The notes beneath the pieces are model-generated. The model saw only the letters and a program-made list of their open reading frames with translations, searched no databases and was not told the DNA's origin. A stretch of 7,812 nucleotides of DNA from an uncultured Lachnospiraceae bacterium (GTDB taxonomy: Bacteria; Bacillota_A; Clostridia; Lachnospirales; Lachnospiraceae), in contig CAMOZF010000078.1 in NCBI GenBank assembly GCA_946630765.1, positions 1 to 7,812 on the forward strand. Reading direction: 5' to 3'. Shown piece by piece: positions 1 through 6,111 of this stretch (position 1 is its first letter; the number at the start of each line of letters is the position of its first letter). Made by a program: the position numbers and the translations under genes.

Positions 1-422
1 CCGCCGGTAAGGACTGCTGCGACAAGGATCTGTCCGATACTGTGAAGTGCACCGCCGGCAGCGCTGACCGCCGGAACCGAGAAGCGCCCGCTTCTTCGGA
101 GAAGCTCCATGCCGATCAGCGACAGAAGCGCGCCGCCGAGCGCGTAGAAAATGCTGATCGAGCCCGAGAAGAGAAGGCCGATCACGACAACGCGCACGAG
201 AGAAATCAGAAGCGCGCGCCAAAAGCCCAGTTCATAGAGGGCGAAGACGATCACGATGTTGCAGAGTCCGAGCTTGATGCCCGGGACCGGGAGCGGCAGC
301 GGAATCCGCGCTTCGATGTAGCCCATGATAATCGCGAGGGCTGCAAGAAGCCCGAGAAGTGCGACATGGACAGCGGCCGGAACCGGCTTTTTTTCAGGAA
401 CGGAGGAGCTTCGGCCTTTCAT
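1..422 (-). CDS. Gx transporter family membrane protein (EetB / heptaprenyl diphosphate synthase component I-like), C-terminus cut by window edge
   Basis: The first 140 residues are visible; the gene continues beyond base 1. After a short polar N-terminus the protein is strongly hydrophobic, with membrane segments at roughly residues 15-37, 50-65, 68-86, 88-105 and 117-138. The family hallmark is the stretch E37-ARIPLP through VPGIKLGLCN (about 47-54), followed by HSIGQ near 127-131. This matches the Gx transporter family (Pfam Hpre_diP_synt_I), which has an ECF-transporter S-component-like fold. The start is ATG at 422, with AGGAGG at 429-434 overlapping the stop of the upstream NusG-II gene, so the two are translationally close and surely co-transcribed. 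The family is often called heptaprenyl diphosphate synthase component I, but its activity is not established. Next to ApbE it more likely belongs to a flavin/quinone-dependent extracytoplasmic electron-transfer locus, like EetB of Listeria (from memory, not checked). Confidence 0.88.
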   Translation of the reverse strand, partial: MKGRSSSVPEKKPVPAAVHVALLGLLAALAIIMGYIEARIPLPLPVPGIKLGLCNIVIVFALYELGFWRALLISLVRVVVIGLLFSGSISIFYALGGALLSLIGMELLRRSGRFSVPAVSAAGGALHSIGQILVAAVLTG

Positions 423-433
423 CAGACACCTCC

Positions 434-862
434 TTACTCCGCGACGGCGTCCGGAAGTCCTCCGGTGCCGTCAATGATCCGAAGAACGACGCGGTTCGGC
501 AGGCAGATGATCGTGCCGCCCCGCCGGTCGATCGGAACGGAACGCATACAGGACTGATCGGGACAGTCGGCATAGCTCATATAGACGCGTCCCTGTTCAA
601 TCCGGCAGACATTTTTCTTCTCAGTTTCGTCCGGGATCGGAATTTCCCGGTCCTCGGACAGCGGGTAGATGCCGACGGTTTTTCCGTCCTTTTTTATTTC
701 CAGCATCGGCGACTGAAGGCGCAGATCCTTCAGGAAAAACAGAAGAAAAAGCGCCAGAGAAAACAGCGCGATGCCAAGAAGGAGGAAAAGATCCGCCTTC
801 CTGATATGAAGCTTCTTTTGGGGCTTCTTTCCTTTATTTTCTGCGCCATTTCCAGTATTCAT
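434..862 (-). CDS. NusG domain II-containing small membrane-anchored protein (EetA-like)
   Basis: The product is 142 aa. It has a basic N-terminus (residues 10-22), one membrane anchor at about 24-44, and a small extracytoplasmic domain. That domain has the NusG domain-II pattern: a beta-rich segment, then C100-PDQS-C105, a GGTIIC120-LPNRV motif, and a hydrophobic strand near the end. C100, C105 and C120 could form a disulfide or bind a cofactor; this is an inference. Despite the name it is not a transcription factor, as it lacks the NGN and KOW domains of NusG. It starts at ATG 862 behind a weak AAAGG site, 12 bases after the apbE stop, and its stop overlaps the ribosome site of the next gene. 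The apbE / NusG-II / Gx order is typical of Clostridia and resembles the eetA-eetB part of the Listeria extracellular electron-transfer locus. Molecular function is unknown. Confidence 0.85.
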   Translation of the reverse strand: MNTGNGAENKGKKPQKKLHIRKADLFLLLGIALFSLALFLLFFLKDLRLQSPMLEIKKDGKTVGIYPLSEDREIPIPDETEKKNVCRIEQGRVYMSYADCPDQSCMRSVPIDRRGGTIICLPNRVVLRIIDGTGGLPDAVAE

Positions 863-874
863 CAGAAAGCCTTT

Positions 875-1909
875 CTACTTGATGATAATCGGTTCGGAAA
901 GATTCACGGCAGTTTCGCCGGACTGGGCGTCATAACGAAGCAGCTGATTGTCTGCGTCGGTAAAGAGCACAGTGAGATCCGGGTATTTTTCCGCGATCAG
1001 CGCCTCGGCCTTTTCCTTTCCGAGCAGGATGCAGACTGTTGAAAGTGTGTCGCAGAGCGCGTCGTCCGTGCCGATCACGGTTGCCTGGGTGATCGCAGTT
1101 TCCACCGGATAACCGGTTTCGGAGGACAGGATGTGGTGGTAAAAATGTCCGTCCTGCTCAAAACAGCGCTCATAGACGCCGGAGCTGATCACGCAGTATC
1201 CGCCCGGAAGCTCGACGGTTGCGAGCGTTTCGCCGCGGTTGGAAAAGGGCTTCTGGATGCCGATCCGGAAGGGCTGGCCGTCCGGTTTTCCGCCGACAAC
1301 AGAAATGTTGCCGCCAAGGTTCAGCACGGCGCCGGTGACGCCCTCTCGCGACTGCAGATATTCCTTCAGCGAAGCGGAAATACAGCCCTTGGCGATCGCG
1401 CCGAGATCCAGCTCGACATTCCGGTCCGAGATGCTGAGACTGTTTCCGTCAAGGCTGAGCGTCTCGGCGTTGACCCGAAGAAGCTCCTCCGAAAGAAGAT
1501 AGGCGTCAGGAACCTTCCCCTTGCCGCTCCGGAAATCCCAGAGCCGGGTCACGGGAAGCATTGTAATATCAAAAAGGCCGCCGCTGTCCTCGTAGGCCTG
1601 CAGGCCGAGGCTGATCGCGTTTCGCAGATCATCGGAGATTTCCACGGTCTGCGCGCTCCGGTGGTTGATCTTTGAGAGCTCGCTTTTCTCGTTTTCGGCG
1701 GAGTAAATCAGCTCCATGCTGCGGCACATATCAAAGCATTCGGAAAGCGCCTGATCGGCCGCCGGTCCGTAAATCGTCAGCGTGACGGAAGTGTCGAAAA
1801 ATGCCCTGGTGTCGGAGGCTGTTCCGGCTTCCTTCTTTTCACAGCCGGTACAGAACAGAAAAATCAGTAAGATCAGGCACACGAGCAGGCTATTTCTGAT
1901 CTTTGTCAT
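875..1909 (-). CDS. apbE: FAD:protein FMN transferase (ApbE family lipoprotein)
   Basis: This enzyme transfers FMN from FAD through a phosphoester bond to a Thr/Ser of target redox proteins outside the membrane (for example RnfG/RnfD, NqrB/C or FMN-binding-domain proteins), using Mg2+. The 344-aa product fits the family length. Residues 8-22 form a lipoprotein signal ending FCTGC, with C23 as the likely lipidated residue; Cys at -3 makes the lipobox slightly atypical. Family motifs are GLFDITMLPV (111-120), DLGAIAKG (168-175), LNLGGN (196-201), SSGVYERCF (242-250), HHILSSETGYP (258-268) and the acidic DDALCDTLS (282-290), which carries the usual metal-binding Asp region. The ATG at 1909 is preferred over an in-frame TTG at 1972. 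The signal peptide begins there, and the TTG lies inside the probable -35 element. The Shine-Dalgarno site is only a G-run about 9 bases upstream. It is the first gene of the leftward operon. The flavinylated target is not in the window. Confidence 0.94.
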   Translation of the reverse strand: MTKIRNSLLVCLILLIFLFCTGCEKKEAGTASDTRAFFDTSVTLTIYGPAADQALSECFDMCRSMELIYSAENEKSELSKINHRSAQTVEISDDLRNAISLGLQAYEDSGGLFDITMLPVTRLWDFRSGKGKVPDAYLLSEELLRVNAETLSLDGNSLSISDRNVELDLGAIAKGCISASLKEYLQSREGVTGAVLNLGGNISVVGGKPDGQPFRIGIQKPFSNRGETLATVELPGGYCVISSGVYERCFEQDGHFYHHILSSETGYPVETAITQATVIGTDDALCDTLSTVCILLGKEKAEALIAEKYPDLTVLFTDADNQLLRYDAQSGETAVNLSEPIIIK

Positions 1910-1943
1910 AAACAGAACCCCCGGTTTTCTAGAAGTTAAACAT

Positions 1944-1972
1944 AGTTTACTTGATAAGAAAGAAAAGTGCAA
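1944..1972 (-). promoter_or_regulatory. Probable promoter of the apbE operon
   Basis: Reading on the minus strand, TTGCAC (1972-1967) is followed after 17 bases by TAAACT (1949-1944). That is 3/6 and 4/6 of the sigma-A consensus with ideal spacing, in an AT-rich patch. Transcription would start near 1936, giving an untranslated leader of about 27 nt before the ATG at 1909. TATGTT at 1943-1938 is an alternative -10. Moderate support only. Confidence 0.4.
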
Positions 1973-2036
1973 GCTTTTCTCGAAAAGAATCGGCGCGAAA
2001 AGACGCGAAAGAGGCGCTGCCCGGAAACGAAAAGAT

Positions 2037-2065
2037 TTGACAGACGGGCAAAAAAGAATTATGCT
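2037..2065 (+). promoter_or_regulatory. Probable sigma-A promoter of the DUF3842-larE-larB operon
   Basis: A perfect -35 box TTGACA (2037-2042) is followed after exactly 17 bases by TATGCT (2060-2065), which keeps the T1, A2 and T6 positions of the -10 box. The spacer is A-rich. This is the best promoter match in the 370-base divergent gap. A start near 2072 would leave a leader of about 280 nt before the first gene at 2350. No operator could be identified. Confidence 0.6.
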
Positions 2066-2071
2066 ACTCAG

Positions 2072-2349
2072 TAGACAGAGACACCGCCCCGGAAACGAAT
2101 CAGGAAAAGACCGGGGCGGTAAAAGACAGGCCGAAGATATGAATAAGATATGAGGCTAAAGACGCATTTTTCAGGAAAAGTTTCGCGTCTCTACAGCGGT
2201 ATCGTAAAGGAAAAACGGGCCGGACACAAGAGAAAAAGCCGCATTTTTTCAGAAAAAACGGCGGCGCTTTCTGAGAATATGTACTGCCTGTAAAGAAAAG
2301 GGCTGAAAGCTGTACAGATCGTGTACGGAATTTGCGAAAGAGGGCAAAC
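2072..2349 (+). promoter_or_regulatory. Long hairpin-rich leader upstream of the lar operon (candidate cis-regulatory RNA)
   Basis: The stretch between the promoter and DUF3842 holds no convincing ORF. It contains several inverted repeats. The strongest is a perfect 10-bp stem ACCGCCCCGG (2083-2092) with CCGGGGCGGT (2111-2120) and an 18-nt loop. AGACGC (2160-2165) pairs with GCGTCT (2185-2190). A 2238-2262 hairpin is made of GCCG/CGGC around TTTTTT/AAAAAA with a CAG loop. GTACA (2312-2316) pairs with TGTAC (2322-2326) just before the ribosome site. None is followed by a T-run on the plus strand, so none is a ready-made terminator. I do not recognise a known riboswitch class. A nickel-, lactate- or nicotinate-related sensor would make sense for this operon but is speculation. 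Confidence 0.4.
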
Positions 2350-2763
2350 ATGGCAAAAAAGATTCTCGTCATTGACGGACAGGGCGGAAATATCGGACGG
2401 CAGCTTGTAAAAATGATCCTTGATCGTTTTCCGGAGGTGTCGCTGAGCGCGGTCGGCACCAACAGCAGCGCCACGGAAAATATGCTGAAGGGCGGCGTGA
2501 AGGCTGCGGCCACCGGCGAAAATGCCGTCGTCGTCGCCTGCAGAAGGGCTGACATCATCATCGGACCGATCGGGATCGTGATCGCGGACGCGCTGATGGG
2601 CGAGGTGACGCCGAAAATGGCAGAGGCCGTCGGCGCATCGGATGCCGTTCGCATCCTGATTCCGATGAACCGCTGCGACACCTTGATCGCGGGTGTCACG
2701 GAAAGCTCTGTGACCGTATATCTTGCGGACGCGATGGACAAACTTGCGGAGTTACTGAAATAA
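2350..2763 (+). CDS. DUF3842 family protein, first gene of the lar operon
   Basis: The product is 137 aa, cytoplasmic, with no signal or membrane segment. The N-terminus (residues 4-18) reads ILVIDGQGGNIGRQL, a beta strand followed by a glycine-rich turn and helix like a nucleotide-binding Rossmann loop. The rest alternates hydrophobic strands and helices, with ADIIIGPIGIVIADALMGEVTP at about 67-87. Length and motifs fit DUF3842, a family without assigned function. The ATG at 2350 follows an AGAGGG ribosome site; the TTG 18 bases upstream is less likely because it would place that site inside the gene. larE starts 13 bases after its stop, and from family knowledge these genes often sit together in Clostridia. 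A role in nickel-pincer cofactor synthesis or its regulation is therefore plausible but unproven. Confidence 0.85.
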   Translation: MAKKILVIDGQGGNIGRQLVKMILDRFPEVSLSAVGTNSSATENMLKGGVKAAATGENAVVVACRRADIIIGPIGIVIADALMGEVTPKMAEAVGASDAVRILIPMNRCDTLIAGVTESSVTVYLADAMDKLAELLK

Positions 2764-2776
2764 CAGGGAGGACAGC

Positions 2777-3520
2777 ATGACGATACAGGAGTTTTTCAGA
2801 GAAAATCCCAAATGTGCAATCGCTTTTTCGGGCGGTGTGGATTCGAGTTACCTGCTTTATGCGGCGCAGCAGTGCCGGGCCGACGTACGGGCGTATTATG
2901 TGAAGTCCGCGTTTCAGCCGGAATTCGAGCTGGAGGACGCGAAGAAGCTCGCGTCGCAGCTTCACGCGGACATGAAGATCATTCCGGTGGATGTGCTTTC
3001 AGATGAAACCGTGAGAAGCAATCCGAAAAACCGCTGCTATTTCTGCAAGCAGGTGATCTTTTCGACGATTCTGAAGGAAGCGGCGAAAGACGGCTATACG
3101 GTTATTCTCGACGGCACGAACGCGAGTGACGATGCCGGCGATCGGCCGGGGATGAAGGCGCTTCAGGAGATGAAGGTCCTTTCCCCGCTCCGGCTCTGCG
3201 GGCTCACGAAGTCCGAAATCCGCCGCCTTTCGAAGGAGGCGGGGCTTTTCACCTGGGACAAACCGGCCTATGCCTGCCTTGCGACCAGGATTCCCGCGGG
3301 AGAGGAGATCACCGCGGAAAAGCTTACGGCGACGGAGCAGTCCGAGGGCTATCTGTTCTCGCTCGGATTCACGGATTTTCGGGTGCGGCAGATGAACGGG
3401 ATCGCGAAGCTGCAGATCAAAAAGGAGCAGCTTCCGATGCTTCTCTCAGCGCGGGAAAGCATTCTTCAGGAGCTGAAAAAATACTATCATTCGGTCCTTC
3501 TGGACCTGGAGGGGCGCTAA
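2777..3520 (+). CDS. larE: ATP-dependent sulfur transferase LarE, nickel-pincer cofactor biosynthesis
   Basis: LarE adenylates the carboxylates of pyridinium-3,5-biscarboxylic acid mononucleotide (P2CMN) and converts them to thiocarboxylates, giving the ligand that later holds nickel in lactate racemase. The 247-aa cytoplasmic protein carries the PP-loop SGGVDSS (18-24) for ATP pyrophosphate binding. It also has the family motifs LDGTNASDD (111-119), TWDKPAYACLATRIPAG (159-175) and a C-terminal region with GFTDFRVRQMNG. Cys167 appears to match the sacrificial cysteine of the Lactobacillus enzyme. In addition there is a C87-x-x-C90 pair within NRCYFCK. That three-cysteine set suggests the iron-sulfur-dependent LarE type, which reuses its sulfur source, rather than the single-use type. 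The start has a strong GGGAGG site 5 bases upstream. The stop abuts the larB start codon. Confidence 0.94.
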   Translation: MTIQEFFRENPKCAIAFSGGVDSSYLLYAAQQCRADVRAYYVKSAFQPEFELEDAKKLASQLHADMKIIPVDVLSDETVRSNPKNRCYFCKQVIFSTILKEAAKDGYTVILDGTNASDDAGDRPGMKALQEMKVLSPLRLCGLTKSEIRRLSKEAGLFTWDKPAYACLATRIPAGEEITAEKLTATEQSEGYLFSLGFTDFRVRQMNGIAKLQIKKEQLPMLLSARESILQELKKYYHSVLLDLEGR

Positions 3521-4273
3521 ATGCAAAACGATATCAGAAAAACACTCGAGGCGCTGCAGCAGGGAGAAATCTCTGTCGACGACGCGCTTCTTACGATCAA
3601 GAAGAAGCCCTTTGAGGACATCGGCTATGCGAAAATCGACCTGCACCGGGCGGTCCGCCAGGGCGCGGCGGAAGTGATCTACGGCGCGGGAAAGACGCCG
3701 GAGCAGATCATCGGCATCGCGAAGGTGATGCAGGAGAACGGCGTCGGAACGATCCTGATCACCCGCCTTTCCGAGGAAAAAGCGGAGGCGGTATTAAAGG
3801 AAATTCCGATGGATTACCGGAAGGACGCGAAGATCGGTATCGTCGGAACGATTCCGGAGCCGGACGGCATTGGCACGATTGTCGTCGCGACTGGCGGAAC
3901 TTCGGATATGCCGGTTGCGGAGGAAGCGGCACTGACCGCGGAAGTCCACGGCAATCAGGTGGTCCGGCTTTACGACGTCGGCGTGGCAGGCCTGCACCGC
4001 ACGCTCGCGCATATGGACGAGATCATGTCGGCGACCGTCATCATTGCGATCGCGGGCATGGAAGGCGCGCTCGCCTCGGTCATCGGCGGACTCGCGGACT
4101 GCCCGGTCATTGCGGTTCCGACAAGCGTCGGCTACGGCGCGAGCTTTAACGGCCTTTCGGCGCTTCTCTCGATGCTGAATTCCTGCGCATCAGGGGTTTC
4201 GGTCGTGAATATTGACAACGGCTTCGGGGCGGGGTACCTCGCAAGCATGATCAACCACATTACTTCCAAATGA
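3521..4273 (+). CDS. larB: Nickel-pincer cofactor biosynthesis protein LarB (NaAD carboxylase/hydrolase)
   Basis: LarB carboxylates nicotinic acid adenine dinucleotide at C5 of the pyridinium ring and cleaves the phosphoanhydride to give P2CMN, the substrate of LarE. The 250-aa length matches the family. Residues about 1-105 form the N-terminal region with YGAGKTPEQI (54-63). The C-terminal half is PurE-like, with ATGGTSDMPVAEEA (123-136), YDVGVAGLHR (151-160), VPTSVGYG (199-206) and a final SCASGVSVVNIDNGFGAG (221-238). Cys222 in that last motif corresponds to the catalytic cysteine that adds to the pyridinium ring in the studied enzyme. The ATG follows the larE stop directly, and GGAGG in the end of larE serves as ribosome site. 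larC, usually next, is absent. The stop overlaps an ATG (ATGA at 4270-4273) that opens a frame into the following kinase gene. Confidence 0.95.
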   Translation: MQNDIRKTLEALQQGEISVDDALLTIKKKPFEDIGYAKIDLHRAVRQGAAEVIYGAGKTPEQIIGIAKVMQENGVGTILITRLSEEKAEAVLKEIPMDYRKDAKIGIVGTIPEPDGIGTIVVATGGTSDMPVAEEAALTAEVHGNQVVRLYDVGVAGLHRTLAHMDEIMSATVIIAIAGMEGALASVIGGLADCPVIAVPTSVGYGASFNGLSALLSMLNSCASGVSVVNIDNGFGAGYLASMINHITSK

Positions 4274-4278
4274 CGCAT

Positions 4279-4323
4279 GGGGACAGGGCCAATCGATCCA
4301 ATGGACCTGTTTGCCCTGTCCCC
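4279..4323. repeat. REP-like palindromic element between larB and the sensor kinase
   Basis: GGGGACAGGGC (4279-4289) and GCCCTGTCCCC (4313-4323) form a perfect 11-bp inverted repeat around a 23-base centre. The centre itself holds a short TCC/GGA pair (4297-4299 with 4303-4305). It begins 5 bases after the larB stop and ends 21 bases before the kinase ATG. No T-run follows, so it is not a standard terminator. The GGGGACAGG...CCTGTCCCC shape is that of dispersed palindromes in Firmicutes, some linked to Y1 (RAYT-type) transposases; that link is from family knowledge. Dispersal in this genome cannot be seen from one copy. Confidence 0.65.
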
Positions 4324-4344
4324 ACCGCACCACGGATTCGTTCT

Positions 4345-6111
4345 ATGAAAAAGCATCTATCCTTCAACCGCACCTTTTTCGCGGTGGCGCTTGCCGGATA
4401 TGTTGCGATCGTTTTATTACTTGCAGTTCTGGACATCTATCTGATCAGCAACTTCAACCGGAATTATATTGCGGCACAGGCAGATTCCGTATCGGCCTGC
4501 ACCGGGCATGCTTCCGAAGCCCTTCAGAACCTGAAGCGGTTTGTTTATGAAAAATGGCTGTATGACGAGGATTTTCTGACCCTCGGCAGCTACCGGGAAA
4601 AAGAAAACCTCATGAACGCCCGCTTCGAACTCATGAAGAATCTGGAAAACAATCTTTCCGTTCACAATGACGCGAGCGCCTTTGTACTCTTCTACAGCGG
4701 CGAAGAGGGACTCGTATACAAATATGATAAGGCGCAGATTCCGGACGCTTCCATGGCGTCCCTGAAGTCTGCGCTTTCTGAATGGAATGACGCCCACCCG
4801 GTTTCCTCTCCGGAGTGGTTTATGCTGGACGCTGATAAAAACCCCTGCGCGGTGATCGGATATACGCATGGCAATGCGACGATCTACGGCGTGTACAGCC
4901 TGAAGTCCCGCCTCAGACTGCTCGAGGATGCGCTTCCGAAGGGGACGGCCTTCCTGATCCGGGACGGCGAGCGGGGGCTTTTCGCGCCGGAAGGGGTGGA
5001 AAATCCGGAAGCGCTCCTGCAGGAAACCGAGCAGGTGATTTCCGAACGGGCGTCGCTCTTCGGCTCTGTCGATACGGCGGAAATCCGGGGAAGTCTGTTT
5101 ATGAAAAGCGCGATCGAGGGCACGGAGATCGTCCTTTACACAAAAATACCATACCGCTTCGAGAAAATCTACCGGACGCAGCTCCTCGTGATTCTTCTTG
5201 TGACGGCGCTTGCGAATTCGGCCCTCTTCGTCCTGATCATCTTTATCCGCAAACAGTTTGTGCGGCCGCTTCGGGAGCTGAATCAGGAAATGGTCCGGAT
5301 CCAGAACGGACTCGCCTATGAGCCGGCCAAAAAGGAATATTTCCTGAAGGAATTCGACGATACGCATAAGACGCTCGGCTATATGACGGAGGCCCTCGAA
5401 AAGCAGAAGATCGCGACCTACGAGGAGACGGTGGAAAAGCAGCGTGCAAGGATCCAGTATCTGCAGCTGCAGCTGAAGCCGCACTTCTATCTGAACGGCC
5501 TGAAGACGGTCAACGCGATGGCGGTCAGCGGCGATACGGACGGCATGCAGAAATATCTGCAGCATCTGTCGCAGCACCTGAGGTATCTTCTGCAGCTCGA
5601 GCGGGACGAGGTGGATATTCTGCAGGAGCTCGAATTTTCCGAGAACTATATCAATCTTCGCCGGGAAATGAGCGGGCGCCAGATTCAGTATCATGTCTAT
5701 AATGAGCTTCCAGAGGGCGGCTTCCCGGTGCCGGTGCTCTGCATCCAGACCTTCCTCGAAAACAGCGTCAAATACGCGAAGCTCGGCTCCATCGACGGCG
5801 TGCTGGAGCTGTCGGTCGAGATCATCCACTTTACGGCGGATGAGGAGGAATATCTGGACATTACCGTCCGGGATAACGGACAGGGCTATTCGGAAAACAA
5901 TCTGGAGGCGCTGAACAGCGAGGAAGCAAGCACGGAAGCGCTTCAGGGCGTTTCGCCTGGCGACGAGCCGAAGGGCACGAACGTCGGGGTGAACAACCTC
6001 CGGCAGCGCTGCAGGATTCTGTACGGGGAGCTTGCCCAGCTGAGCTTCCGGAATGAGGATGGCGCGGTGAATGAAATCGTAATCCCGAGAAGAAAAGAGG
6101 AGCGGCCATGA
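4345..6111 (+). CDS. Sensor histidine kinase, LytS/YesM-type, two transmembrane segments
   Basis: The product is 588 aa from the ATG at 4345. A first membrane segment (about 11-34) and a second (about 279-301) flank a roughly 240-residue extracytoplasmic sensor region of unknown ligand, possibly Cache-like. A short HAMP-like linker (RPLRELNQEM, about 307-316) and a coiled coil lead to the His_kinase domain. H380 in QLKPHFYLNGLK is the likely phosphorylated histidine. The ATPase domain has the N-box ENSVKY (472-477), DNGQGY (510-515) and a GTNVGVNNL lid/G2 region near 550. The gene overlaps the response regulator by ATGA, so the two form a pair. No good Shine-Dalgarno precedes 4345. An in-frame ATG at 4270 would add 25 residues encoded by the palindromic repeat, and I judge it less likely. 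Kinases of this class usually control sugar transport, but no transporter is adjacent. Confidence 0.92.
   Translation: MKKHLSFNRTFFAVALAGYVAIVLLLAVLDIYLISNFNRNYIAAQADSVSACTGHASEALQNLKRFVYEKWLYDEDFLTLGSYREKENLMNARFELMKNLENNLSVHNDASAFVLFYSGEEGLVYKYDKAQIPDASMASLKSALSEWNDAHPVSSPEWFMLDADKNPCAVIGYTHGNATIYGVYSLKSRLRLLEDALPKGTAFLIRDGERGLFAPEGVENPEALLQETEQVISERASLFGSVDTAEIRGSLFMKSAIEGTEIVLYTKIPYRFEKIYRTQLLVILLVTALANSALFVLIIFIRKQFVRPLRELNQEMVRIQNGLAYEPAKKEYFLKEFDDTHKTLGYMTEALEKQKIATYEETVEKQRARIQYLQLQLKPHFYLNGLKTVNAMAVSGDTDGMQKYLQHLSQHLRYLLQLERDEVDILQELEFSENYINLRREMSGRQIQYHVYNELPEGGFPVPVLCIQTFLENSVKYAKLGSIDGVLELSVEIIHFTADEEEYLDITVRDNGQGYSENNLEALNSEEASTEALQGVSPGDEPKGTNVGVNNLRQRCRILYGELAQLSFRNEDGAVNEIVIPRRKEERP

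Noticed and set aside
359..1042. 227-codon plus-strand frame across the NusG-II and apbE genes
   Set aside because: It is antisense to two well-supported genes and its composition is not family-like.
1909..1972. Longer apbE start at TTG 1972
   Set aside because: The TTG lies within the likely -35 element, and the extension would put 21 polar residues ahead of a normal lipoprotein signal peptide.
2083..2120. Strong GC-rich hairpin as a rho-independent terminator
   Set aside because: There is no T-run after the stem on either strand. It lies just after the lar promoter, so a leader structure is more likely.
2139..2153. Tiny leader peptide of four codons (ATG at 2139)
   Set aside because: It has no ribosome site and no run of regulatory codons, so nothing supports translation.
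2072..2349. Known riboswitch (cobalamin, NiCo, c-di-GMP, guanidine, fluoride, ZTP)
   Set aside because: I looked by eye for the conserved core motifs of these classes and did not find them. A covariance-model search would settle it.
2100..2741. 213-codon minus-strand frame over DUF3842 and the leader
   Set aside because: It is antisense to DUF3842, runs through the hairpins of the leader and has no ribosome site.
4417..5829. 470-codon open frame on the minus strand inside the kinase gene
   Set aside because: It is a shadow of the kinase frame caused by high third-position GC. It has no recognisable motifs and no ribosome site, while the plus strand has clear kinase motifs throughout.
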